IMG/VR virus record: IMGVR_UViG_3300050821_008264
Coordinates: 1 to 47,698 of that record
Direction: 5' to 3' (one strand)
Length of the DNA stretch: 47,698 nt
Source: a virus
The notes below the pieces were generated by a model. The model ran no database searches. It saw only the letters and a list, made by a program, of their open reading frames with translations, and was not told where the DNA came from. How positions within the stretch are numbered: position 1 is the first letter of the stretch; every line of letters starts with the position of its first letter. The position numbers and the translations under genes are program-made. Below, in pieces: positions 41,843-47,698 of the stretch.

Positions 41843-42583
41843 TTACTTTGCGCGGCCCGTCATGCGCACAAATTGCTGCTCTTCCTCCAGCACGTCCAGC
41901 AGCACCTTGTCCACCACCGCCTCATACTCTTTCGCCTCATACAGCTTCGGCACCACCGCGCCACTCACCTTGTGCGGCTCGATCCCTAATCCCAGGCTCG
42001 CTTCCGTGCAGCTCACCATAATGTCCCGCGAACCCGCGAACAGATGGCAGTACTTGTGCATGCAGTCGAACACCGCTTGCTCCGGATTCAGCAGCGTGTC
42101 CGGAATCGGCATCTTGCGCCGCGCCCATGCGCGCCGCACCGCCGGCAAATCAAAATCCCGGATGTTGAATCCCGCAATCACCGTGTCCCCATCCACCTTC
42201 TTCTGGAACAGCGCCCACAGCATTCCCAGCATCGTTTGCTCGTCCGCAAACCCTTCCACCAACCCGCCTAGCCGCTGCATCGGCGCGTGCTCCCACATCG
42301 GATGCAAACACCGCAGCTCGTTCTCGCTCTTGATCCCCACCGCGATAATCGGCGAACACGGCAGTAGCGAAGCCTTCTCCTTGCACTTCTCAAACGCCTC
42401 CGCTTTGTGCGCCTTGATCTTCGCCGGATCCTTGTAATTCGACGGCGCCCGGTACGTCGTCTCGAACCACGCTTTCACTTCCTCGTCCGACGCATACGAC
42501 GTCTCAATGTCCAGAATGATGTAGTCGTACGCCTCGCGAACCATCGGCGCGCCCCACCCCGGCGCCATTGCCGGTGCGGCCAT
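41843..42583 (-). CDS. DnaQ-like 3'-5' exonuclease
   Basis: A 246-residue protein. ILDIET at residues 23-28 (Asp and Glu of Exo I), AGFNIRDFDLP at 137-147 (Exo II Asp) and a C-terminal helix with YEAVVDKVLLDV supplying the last Asp fit the DEDD exonuclease fold, closest in feel to the family-B polymerase-like exonucleases found alone in phages. It would trim 3' ends in replication or recombination. It is next to the glycine-rich protein gene (3-base gap), a pairing reminiscent of recombination modules. Confidence 0.75.
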   Translation of the reverse strand: MAAPAMAPGWGAPMVREAYDYIILDIETSYASDEEVKAWFETTYRAPSNYKDPAKIKAHKAEAFEKCKEKASLLPCSPIIAVGIKSENELRCLHPMWEHAPMQRLGGLVEGFADEQTMLGMLWALFQKKVDGDTVIAGFNIRDFDLPAVRRAWARRKMPIPDTLLNPEQAVFDCMHKYCHLFAGSRDIMVSCTEASLGLGIEPHKVSGAVVPKLYEAKEYEAVVDKVLLDVLEEEQQFVRMTGRAK

Positions 42584-42586
42584 AAC

Positions 42587-43039
42587 TCACCACCCTCCCC
42601 GGTTGCCGCCCCAGCCTCCGCCGCCGCCGTTTCCGCGGAATCCGCCGCCGCCCCAGTTTTGTTTTGGCACGTACACGTCCAGCGGGAACCCTTGCCCCGC
42701 CAGCGTTGCCAGCGCCTGCATCAGCACTTGCGGATTGGCCAGCTCCCCGCCGAACTGCAGATACACCCGCAGCGATCCCCCATTCGGCGTCGGAATCTTG
42801 ATGGGAATCAGCACCCTCTCCGGCGCAGGCGCACCCATCATCTGCGGCTGCTGGAATCCGAACGTTGCCACCGGCGCGGGCGCCGCTGCCGCCGACCATC
42901 CCGGAGGTGTTGCCGCTCCGCCTCCGTTCCCGTTCGCTGCTCCCGCCGCGATCATCGCCTTCGCTTCCGCCAATTGTTCTGGTGTTATCATTTCGCCGCC
43001 GCCTTTCTTCTCCGTCTCAAACAACATTCCTTGCTGCAT
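42587..43039 (-). CDS. Glycine-rich protein, possible ssDNA-binding role
   Basis: A 150-residue protein. A helical start (EQLAEAKAMIAAGAANG), Ala/Pro/Gly linker, a compact alpha/beta centre (ERVLIPIKIPTPNGGSLRVY ... LATLAGQGFPLDVYV) and a C-terminal tail of Gly with Trp, Arg and Asn. Such tails occur in ssDNA- and RNA-binding proteins. Position before an exonuclease supports a role in DNA handling. No OB-fold can be shown from the sequence. Confidence 0.5.
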   Translation of the reverse strand: MQQGMLFETEKKGGGEMITPEQLAEAKAMIAAGAANGNGGGAATPPGWSAAAAPAPVATFGFQQPQMMGAPAPERVLIPIKIPTPNGGSLRVYLQFGGELANPQVLMQALATLAGQGFPLDVYVPKQNWGGGGFRGNGGGGGWGGNRGGW

Positions 43040-43172
43040 CGCCTTCTACCTCAGTGGTTGGGAGTCGGCTTACAATGGTTGTGGCCATTCCCTTCCCGGT
43101 AAACGTCTCTGGCTCACTCCACCGCGACTCCCGCCCACCTCTATTCAGGTTGACCCCGCGTCAGCCCGAAAC

Positions 43173-43475
43173 TCACGCGCCGAAAACTTGCGCCTTCGCT
43201 TCCAGCCGCATCCGCGCTTTCAACAGCGTTTCCGACAAATCCAAAATCTCGCGGATGTCGTCAATGTGCCGGTCCACCTGATCCGCGCCCAAATACGCTT
43301 CCTTCGACCAATTCAGCACCGCGATCCGCGCTTGCTTCAAATATGCCGCCGCTTCCGTCAACTTCGCGCCGGACACAATTCCCCTCGCCGCCAGCGCCGT
43401 CTCTCCATTCGTTCCCCCGGCCCGCGCTGTCCCTAGCCGCTCTCGCACCGCTGCCGTCCCCATTTGTCCCGCCAT
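43173..43475 (-). CDS. Small helical protein
   Basis: A 100-residue protein, disordered Gly/Thr-rich N-terminus and long amphipathic helices (LTEAAAYLKQARIAVLNWSKE; DIREILDLSETLLKARMRL). Not recognised. About 130 bases of non-coding or micro-ORF sequence separate it from the next gene. Confidence 0.5.
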   Translation of the reverse strand: MAGQMGTAAVRERLGTARAGGTNGETALAARGIVSGAKLTEAAAYLKQARIAVLNWSKEAYLGADQVDRHIDDIREILDLSETLLKARMRLEAKAQVFGA

Positions 43476-43488
43476 GTTTCCCCTCCCC

Positions 43489-43785
43489 TCACCAATTCCG
43501 CAAAAAGCCGTGCATCGCTTCCGTGAACCATTGCGCGAAATAACACAAAATCCCTACCCAGATCACCAGCCCCACCACACCCCACAGCAGCCCGTACACC
43601 CGCGAACTCCACAACTCCCGCTGCGCCAGGTTCTTCCTCCGCCGCTCCTCTTTATCCCGAGCTATCTCCTCGCTTGTGAGGGACGCCGCGCCTTCCCGGA
43701 TCCATAGCGGACCCACAAAAATGTCCGGCTCCGTCGCTTCGGGCACATGTACAGTCCGCCCTGTCTGCTTGTTTTTCAGGTTCAT
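43489..43785 (-). CDS. Tail-anchored small membrane protein
   Basis: A 98-residue protein; start 43785 overlaps the previous stop as ATGA. Charged N-terminal half with a helix (SEEIARDKEERRRKNLAQRE), then a membrane segment (VYGLLWGVVGLVIWVGILCYF) and a short tail with Trp. Position in the early operon suggests host takeover or exclusion; unknown. Confidence 0.6.
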   Translation of the reverse strand: MNLKNKQTGRTVHVPEATEPDIFVGPLWIREGAASLTSEEIARDKEERRRKNLAQRELWSSRVYGLLWGVVGLVIWVGILCYFAQWFTEAMHGFLRNW

Positions 43786-44246
43786 CCTGTTTTCCCCCGT
43801 TCTCCGCAGACCTCGAACAAGTGCCAGAACTTTCCCCACGCGTGATAACTGCCCCGCGGAATCATGCTTACCTGCTCGCTGCCCATCGCGTTCGCCGCTT
43901 CCGCCCGCGTCGGCAACGGCTGATTCGTCAGCGCCACGAAAAAACGCCGCTGCTCGTACTCCCGCTCCCCAGTGTTTACCCACGCGAAAATCTTGATGCT
44001 CAGCAGCGTTGGGTCCTTCCCTACCCCAATAATCTCCGCGCCCTTCGGCATGCGAATTACCGACCCGACAAAATCCCCCTTCTCATTCTTTCCCCCAAAG
44101 CGGTCCTCAATCCGCACCGCCGGGCCAACCTTCGTCGGCAGCAGGTACTCCCAAACCGCCAGCACCGCCGTCTCCCCAGGAACGCCAATCTCCGTATTGG
44201 CGCTTTTCTTCGCCATCTCCGCCACGCTCTCCGGTTGTGTGCTCAT
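43782..44246 (-). CDS. Hypothetical alpha/beta protein
   Basis: A 154-residue protein with a strand-rich middle (IRMPKGAEIIGVGKDPTLLSIKIFAWV; EYEQRRFFVALTNQPLP) and a small helical end. Looks like a small soluble enzyme or binding protein. Coupled to both neighbours by 4-base overlaps. Not recognised. Confidence 0.55.
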   Translation of the reverse strand: MSTQPESVAEMAKKSANTEIGVPGETAVLAVWEYLLPTKVGPAVRIEDRFGGKNEKGDFVGSVIRMPKGAEIIGVGKDPTLLSIKIFAWVNTGEREYEQRRFFVALTNQPLPTRAEAANAMGSEQVSMIPRGSYHAWGKFWHLFEVCGERGKTG

Positions 44247-44614
44247 AGCGAAATGCTCCCCGGCCGCACGATCTTCTCGATCGGAATCGCAAACGCCAAA
44301 CTCAGCTCAAACACGAACGGCCGCACCAACTTGCCCATGTCAAAATCCGCAATGAACCGCGCCACTTCCGGAGGCAATGCCACCTCGTACGGCGTCCACT
44401 TGTAATCGAAAAACGCTTCCGCTCTCGACACCCGAAAACTTCCCTCCGGCGCGCGCAGCCGCACATCCACGCAGTCCATTCCCTCCAGGTCCGCAATGGC
44501 CAGCGCCACCGCGCACCGCTTCGGATTCCCGCACGTCCCCTTGTTGATGTGCTTGTCCGTCACTTCCACCCGCCAACTCCGCACCGGCAATTCCTTCACC
44601 TTCGGCCCCGTCAT
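44243..44614 (-). CDS. Hypothetical protein
   Basis: A 123-residue protein (TDKHINKGTCGNPKRCAVAL, CVDVRLRAPEGSFRVS, FDYKWTPYEVALP), mixed alpha/beta, two close Cys. It begins 4 bases after the FtsK-gamma-like gene. Not recognised. Confidence 0.55.
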   Translation of the reverse strand: MTGPKVKELPVRSWRVEVTDKHINKGTCGNPKRCAVALAIADLEGMDCVDVRLRAPEGSFRVSRAEAFFDYKWTPYEVALPPEVARFIADFDMGKLVRPFVFELSLAFAIPIEKIVRPGSISL

Positions 44615-44618
44615 GGCA

Positions 44619-44948
44619 TCACTCCGTTTCGTGCGCGTGTCCGCGCGGATCGTTCACCGGACGCCGGCAAATCGAGCACACTTCAATGTCCCCACTCTCC
44701 CGCATCCGCTCAATCAAGCTCACCGCGCGCCCGTACCCAATCCGCAATTTCCGCTGCAGCTCCGTAGCGCGAAATTGTCCACTCGCCCTCACGATCGCCA
44801 CCGCCTCCGCGTAGTAACTGTCGTCCACCGGCACTTGCTGCAATTCCTGCCGCAGCTCCATCGTGCTTCCCGCGCGCCGCCGAGCTCGCGCATCCGCCTC
44901 GATCGTTTCCCGGTACTCCCTATCTCCACCGCTGCACGCGCTGCACAT
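44619..44948 (-). CDS. Stand-alone FtsK gamma-like winged-helix protein
   Basis: A 109-residue protein from ATG 44948. Residues about 48-98 (DDSYYAEAVAIVRASGQF, LQRKLRIGYGRAVSLIERM, GDIEV) match the gamma domain of FtsK, the winged helix that reads KOPS sequences near the terminus. A CxxC near the start (CSAC) and another (CSICRR) near the end may bind zinc. There is no FtsK motor here. It may bind phage or host sites and compete with or recruit FtsK. Confidence 0.7.
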   Translation of the reverse strand: MCSACSGGDREYRETIEADARARRRAGSTMELRQELQQVPVDDSYYAEAVAIVRASGQFRATELQRKLRIGYGRAVSLIERMRESGDIEVCSICRRPVNDPRGHAHETE

Positions 44949-44952
44949 CGTT

Positions 44953-45129
44953 TCACTCCTGGCCAGCAGCCTTCGCCGCTTCCGCCGGCCGATACTCCAT
45001 GCACGGACACACTGGGCTCGCGTCATCGTCCGGATCGTCGTCGTGAAAACACACCGCCGCCGACTTCGGCATCCCCGTGTTCTCGTGCTCGCTTTCCGCA
45101 TGACCGCAGACACACATCCCCTCCGCCAT
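44953..45129 (-). CDS. Small Cys/His zinc-binding protein
   Basis: A 58-residue protein: CVCGHAESEH near the start, CFHDDDPDDD in the middle and CPCMEY near the end. The pattern CxCGH...H / C.H / CxC is typical of small phage metal-binding proteins. GGAGG precedes the ATG and it ends 4 bases before the next gene. Role unknown. Confidence 0.6.
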   Translation of the reverse strand: MAEGMCVCGHAESEHENTGMPKSAAVCFHDDDPDDDASPVCPCMEYRPAEAAKAAGQE

Positions 45130-45204
45130 TTCACCCCTCCTTTTTTCTTGATTCCGACTCGACTCCAGGACCTTTACCGCATCACTACCGCAAGACCTTT
45201 TTGT

Positions 45205-45408
45205 TCACCGTTGGACGAAATTGGACGCCATTAGACGAATTTGTTCCGGAACCCGCTTGCCCATCCTCCGCACCATGTGGTGTGCTCCCACGGCCATGCA
45301 GTCCCGCGCCACGTCCTGTATCCGCTGCCGACGCAACGTCGCCACCGCACGCACCGTCATGTCCAGCTCGCTGTCCACCCGGATCCATAGCTTTTGGTCC
45401 AACTTCAT
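45205..45408 (-). CDS. Ribbon-helix-helix-like small DNA-binding protein
   Basis: A 67-residue protein: KLWIRVDSELDMTVRAVATLRRQRIQDVARDC has the strand-helix-helix pattern of Arc/MetJ regulators. The start overlaps the stop of the excisionase-like gene by one base. The three short TTGGACGAAA-like repeats near its end (45210-45240) are within its coding region. Likely an early regulator. Confidence 0.5.
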   Translation of the reverse strand: MKLDQKLWIRVDSELDMTVRAVATLRRQRIQDVARDCMAVGAHHMVRRMGKRVPEQIRLMASNFVQR

Positions 45409-45641
45409 CAGCTCGCCTTCCTCATCGCCGCAAAATTGCTCGCCTTCCTCATCGCCGCAAAATTGCTCTGCACACTGTGCTTCCGTACCACCGCGTTCAA
45501 GTCCGTCTCCCGCACCAGCACGATCCCCCGCCGCGGATTGTCCGGCAGCACAAACCCCATCTCCACCAGCCACCGCCGCAGCGTCTTCCGATCCACCCCC
45601 ACCATCGCCGCCGCCGCCGCCAGCGAATAATGCTTCTCCAT
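45408..45641 (-). CDS. Excisionase / MerR-like helix-turn-helix protein
   Basis: A 77-residue protein: AAAAMVGVDRKTLRRWLVEMG is a MerR/Xis type helix-turn-helix, followed by a wing (RRGIVLVRETDL). The C-terminus repeats NFAAMRKAS twice because of a 27-bp tandem duplication. It is coupled to the repressor gene by TGATG. It could be the excisionase, an anti-repressor or a Cro-like regulator. Confidence 0.65.
   Translation of the reverse strand: MEKHYSLAAAAAMVGVDRKTLRRWLVEMGFVLPDNPRRGIVLVRETDLNAVVRKHSVQSNFAAMRKASNFAAMRKAS
45411..45464. repeat. 27-bp tandem duplication in the HTH gene
   Basis: Bases 45411-45437 and 45438-45464 are identical (GCTCGCCTTCCTCATCGCCG and 7 more bases). The unit is 9 codons, so frame is kept. 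Likely a recent slippage event. Confidence 0.9.
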
Positions 45642-45856
45642 CACGCCGCCACCGCCGGGTAATACCCGTGCCGATTCAGAAACGCTACAATCCGAGCCTC
45701 TGTAGTGGGATTCGGCTTCACTTTTTCCTGCTCGATCTTCCACAACCCAGACGGGCTCATCTTCAGCGCCTTGGCCATCTGCGTCAGCGACAGCTTCCTC
45801 TCTGCCCGGCACCGGAGAATCATTTTGGCCAGCTCTTCCTGTGGTGTGCTGTGCAT
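45641..45856 (-). CDS. XRE-family repressor-like protein
   Basis: A 71-residue protein from ATG 45856 (MHSTPQEE). AERKLSLTQMAKALKMSPSGLWKIEQ is a lambda-type helix-turn-helix; the rest is a short helical end, with no protease or dimer domain, so it resembles Cro or a minimal repressor. Divergent to the plus-strand RHH gene across 67 bases. A perfect TTGACA with a 17-base spacer to TAGTGT puts the start of transcription at or next to the ATG, suggesting a leaderless message. Confidence 0.7.
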   Translation of the reverse strand: MHSTPQEELAKMILRCRAERKLSLTQMAKALKMSPSGLWKIEQEKVKPNPTTEARIVAFLNRHGYYPAVAA

Positions 45857-45931
45857 ACGGGGCACACTACGCCTGCAAAGAATACGTGTCAAGTCTTTTT
45901 TTGACTTTTTTTACTGGTGTACTATGCACTC
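45842..45931. promoter_or_regulatory. Divergent switch region with paired operator-like repeats
   Basis: TGGTGTGCTGTGCATAC (45842-45858) and TGGTGTACTATGCACTC (45915-45931) match at 13 of 17 positions and each covers one of the two start codons. Between them, minus-strand TTGACA (45892-45887), 17 bases and TAGTGT (45869-45864) form a repressor promoter. GTGTGC (45844-45849) and GCACAC (45862-45867) form an inverted repeat. Likely the lysogeny/lysis switch. Confidence 0.5.
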
Positions 45932-46181
45932 TGTGGAAGATAAAAAAGTACCTCTCAGCCTCCGCGTCAGCCCGCAGCTCAAGGCCGAACTCCACCAGTT
46001 CGCCAAACGCGAAAAACGCCCCATCGGTAACCTCGCCGAACTCCTCCTCGAATGGGCTTTTGAACGCCTCACTGAAGCTGGCAGCACCATGAACTTGCTT
46101 GCCGCCTCCCCTGAAGACCTCGCCACTCCCCGCGGGCGCATTCGCAAAGAGCTCGCAGACGTGCTTTCAAAAAAAAAGTAG
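45924..46181 (+). CDS. Ribbon-helix-helix protein with frameshift heptamer
   Basis: An 85-residue zero-frame product starting MHSVEDKKVP. LSLRVSPQLKAELHQFAKRE plus a following helix (NLAELLLEWAFERL) is a ribbon-helix-helix DNA-binding pattern. It ends SKKK-stop at a run of nine A. Bases 46172-46178 read A AAA AAG in the zero frame, the classic bacterial -1 slippery site, and TAG follows directly. Slippage would add 46 residues. It opens the plus-strand integrase operon and faces the XRE repressor. Confidence 0.7.
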   Translation: MHSVEDKKVPLSLRVSPQLKAELHQFAKREKRPIGNLAELLLEWAFERLTEAGSTMNLLAASPEDLATPRGRIRKELADVLSKKK

Positions 46182-46318
46182 ATGCCCCACCGGGAGAGCT
46201 TCGTGAAACGCTGCACATCGCACTCGACGTTATTTTCGACCGTGCACCCTCCACCGTCGTCGCCACGGTCGTTGAGTTTTTGAGCGAAAAGGCCGTTCGT
46301 TACAGCGGGGACGACTGA
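46178..46318 (+). other. Start-less -1 frame extension of the RHH protein
   Basis: After the slippery site, the -1 frame stays open for 46 codons: VDAPPGELRETLHIALDV, a second helical stretch with FLSEKAV and the end RYSGDD. It has no start codon of its own before a late TTG. Its composition is protein-like with helices, unlike the zero frame after the stop. Either a programmed -1 frameshift makes a 131-residue form, or a one-base change in the A run has split one gene. Confidence 0.6.
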
Positions 46319-46323
46319 AACGT

Positions 46324-46431
46324 ATGTGGTGGCAATTTGCTATCGGTTATGTGGTTGGCCGCATCGTCTATAGCGTCCTACGTCTGCTCGTTGAAAACTA
46401 CATCGTGGATTTTTCGCGCGCCCGGCGATGA
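46324..46431 (+). CDS. 35-residue membrane peptide coupled to integrase
   Basis: Encodes MWWQFAIGYVVGRIVYSVLR and a short charged end. One membrane or amphipathic segment. Its stop overlaps the integrase start as ATGA, so the integrase is probably translated by coupling to it. Not recognised. Confidence 0.55.
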   Translation: MWWQFAIGYVVGRIVYSVLRLLVENYIVDFSRARR

Positions 46432-47465
46432 TCACCCTCTACAAACGAGGGCGCGTCTTCTGGGCACAGTCCAACTTCCACGGCGTCCGCAAACAATGGT
46501 CCCTGCAAACGCGCGACCGCTCCGTCGCCGTGGAACTCCTCCGCCAGGCTCAGTTGGATGAACTCTCCGGAAAGGCTTACAAGCAGAAATCGTGGCAGGA
46601 CTTCAAAGAAGAATTTCTATCGTGGATCGAACCGCAAGTCGCTCCCCACACCTACAAGGAATACGCCCGCGTCCTCAAACTGTTTTCCAATTTTCTAGCG
46701 AATCTTGGTATCGCTCAAGTGGGCAACTGCGTACCAGAGACGATCACCGCGTTTACGCACGAACGTTCGCGCAGCCAGCACAGAATAAACCGACGAGCGA
46801 TGACGACTGGAGGCATTAAGTTTGAGTTGCGTATCCTCCACCGCGTTTTCGCGCATGCGCTGGAGCATGGGTACATCGCAAGGAACCCGGTCACGGCCAA
46901 AAATCTCGGCAGCACTTCCGGCAAGACGTTGCCATTCTCCCTCGACGAGATACGTACGATGCTCGAATGTCCGTACCTCAAAGTCAAACCTTACCTCAAG
47001 GCAATCATCCTGCTCTTTCTCCACACTGGCCTGCGCATCAGCGACGTGATCCATCTGCAACGCTCCTCGATCGCCAACGGAATCCTACACCTCAAAACCA
47101 AAAAGCGCGGCACCATCGTCCGACTCCCGCTCCATCCCGACGTCCTGGCGGCCATTAAAGAATTAAAAATGACAAAATCCCCCTACGTGTTCACCACCGC
47201 CGCCGGCCGGCCCATCGTCTCGCTCGACAAGCATCTCCGCCGCCTCTGGAAAGCTTGCGGGATCTCCGGCGGCCACGCGCACCGCTTCCGCGATACCTTC
47301 GCCGTCAATCTCCTCGAGCACGGCGCAACCCTCTACGACGTCGCCAAGCTTCTCGGCATCTCCCACCAAACCGCCGAACGCCACTACACCCCTTACGTGA
47401 AAGAACTCCAGGAACGCGGCGCCCGCCTGATCCATTCCCTAGACTACAAAGTCAAACATGCTTGA
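46428..47465 (+). CDS. int: Tyrosine integrase
   Basis: A 345-residue protein: N-terminal arm-binding-like region, a SAM-like core-binding domain (about 55-155) and a catalytic domain with Arg203 (GLRISDV), Lys in TKKRG (about 226), HAHRFRDT (H285, R288) and Tyr320 (ERHY). The usual second His (LGH) is Ile (LLGIS). It joins attP with attB in the host tRNA-Thr gene. It lies 137 bases before the att repeat and is transcribed toward it. Its last codons overlap an 18-bp palindrome. Confidence 0.9.
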   Translation: MITLYKRGRVFWAQSNFHGVRKQWSLQTRDRSVAVELLRQAQLDELSGKAYKQKSWQDFKEEFLSWIEPQVAPHTYKEYARVLKLFSNFLANLGIAQVGNCVPETITAFTHERSRSQHRINRRAMTTGGIKFELRILHRVFAHALEHGYIARNPVTAKNLGSTSGKTLPFSLDEIRTMLECPYLKVKPYLKAIILLFLHTGLRISDVIHLQRSSIANGILHLKTKKRGTIVRLPLHPDVLAAIKELKMTKSPYVFTTAAGRPIVSLDKHLRRLWKACGISGGHAHRFRDTFAVNLLEHGATLYDVAKLLGISHQTAERHYTPYVKELQERGARLIHSLDYKVKHA

Positions 47466-47555
47466 CATGTGTAGCGGGATTGTCACACAGGATGGGCAAG
47501 AGTGCCCCCGAACGCCCGAAATTCCCCACCGGCGGATGTCAAACATATTTGACAT
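47451..47555. repeat. Two copies of an 18-bp palindromic site between int and att
   Basis: GTCAAACATGCTTGACAT (47451-47468) and GTCAAACATATTTGACAT (47538-47555) differ at two central positions and are 87 bases apart. Arms GTCAA/TTGAC are inverted repeats. The first covers the integrase stop codon. They are placed like arm-type integrase sites or excisionase/repressor sites. Confidence 0.75.
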
Positions 47556-47601
47556 TTCGCCGCGTAAAGCGCGCATTTCCGCTGTAGTAAAGGGAAAAAC
47601 A

Positions 47602-47698
47602 TGGAGCCGAGGGCGAGAGTTGAACTCGCGACCTGCCGATTACGAAGAGGCCGCTCTGATTGGAAGGAATGGATTTATTGCGGGAGTGTAGCGGAGTT
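47602..47698 (-). repeat. att: Right copy of the 97-bp terminal repeat (att / tRNA-Thr part)
   Basis: Identical to bases 1-97, including about 40 bases beyond the tRNA-like part. It lies 137 bases downstream of the integrase stop. Exact identity up to both ends of the window favours a circular contig with overlapping ends; a prophage with attL and attR trimmed to the repeat would look the same. Confidence 0.8.

Noticed and set aside
43040-43172. Micro-ORFs of 22-23 codons between two early genes
   Set aside because: Two overlapping frames are equally open, with weak initiation signals; no basis to choose.

Overview
The window reads as one complete temperate tailed phage (or excised/circularised prophage) of about 47.6 kb. 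The first and last 97 bases are identical and carry the 3' part of a tRNA-Thr(CGT)-like gene beside a tyrosine integrase. This is either the attP of a circular contig that repeats its ends, or attL/attR of a precisely cut prophage. A lipoprotein spanin candidate, Sec-type signal peptides and a transglycosylase endolysin point to a Gram-negative host. The high GC and the many signal peptides ending in AxA-Q would fit Acidobacteriota, but that host guess is weak. The portal, scaffold, coat, adaptor, nozzle and three consecutive internal virion proteins, with no tail tube, tape measure or sheath, indicate a short-tailed (podovirus-like) virion.

Layout. Almost everything is on the minus strand and is read from right to left. 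(1) 45.6-47.5 kb, the lysogeny module: a minus-strand XRE repressor faces a plus-strand ribbon-helix-helix gene, a 35-residue membrane peptide and the integrase. (2) 35.4-45.4 kb, the early minus operon: many small genes joined by ATGA or TGATG overlaps, including HTH, RHH and zinc proteins, an FtsK-gamma-like protein, a DnaQ-like exonuclease, a glycine-rich protein, a DUF6745-like protein with a 33-unit tetrapeptide repeat and its partner, a J-domain protein and a candidate late regulator. A strong intrinsic terminator ends it at 35.25 kb. No polymerase, primase or helicase was recognised, so replication probably uses host machinery. (3) 24-35 kb: three large secreted fibre-like proteins, a small second tyrosine recombinase and both terminase subunits. 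(4) 4.7-22 kb: portal, scaffold, coat protein (insulated by terminators), a secreted HNH nuclease, nozzle, fibre, adaptor and ejection proteins. (5) 0.2-2.4 kb: lysis module of holin candidate, transglycosylase, histidine-phosphatase-like protein, lipoprotein and coiled-coil inner-membrane protein.

The most unusual points are: a canonical A AAA AAG slippery heptamer directly before the stop of the RHH gene, with an open start-less -1 frame behind it; the 33 x 12-bp repeat gene paired with a GEATGHxHR/QREY protein; Sec signal peptides on four fibre-like proteins and on an HNH nuclease; four small counter-oriented inserts in the late operon, mostly membrane or secreted; and paired 18-bp palindromes between the integrase and the att site.
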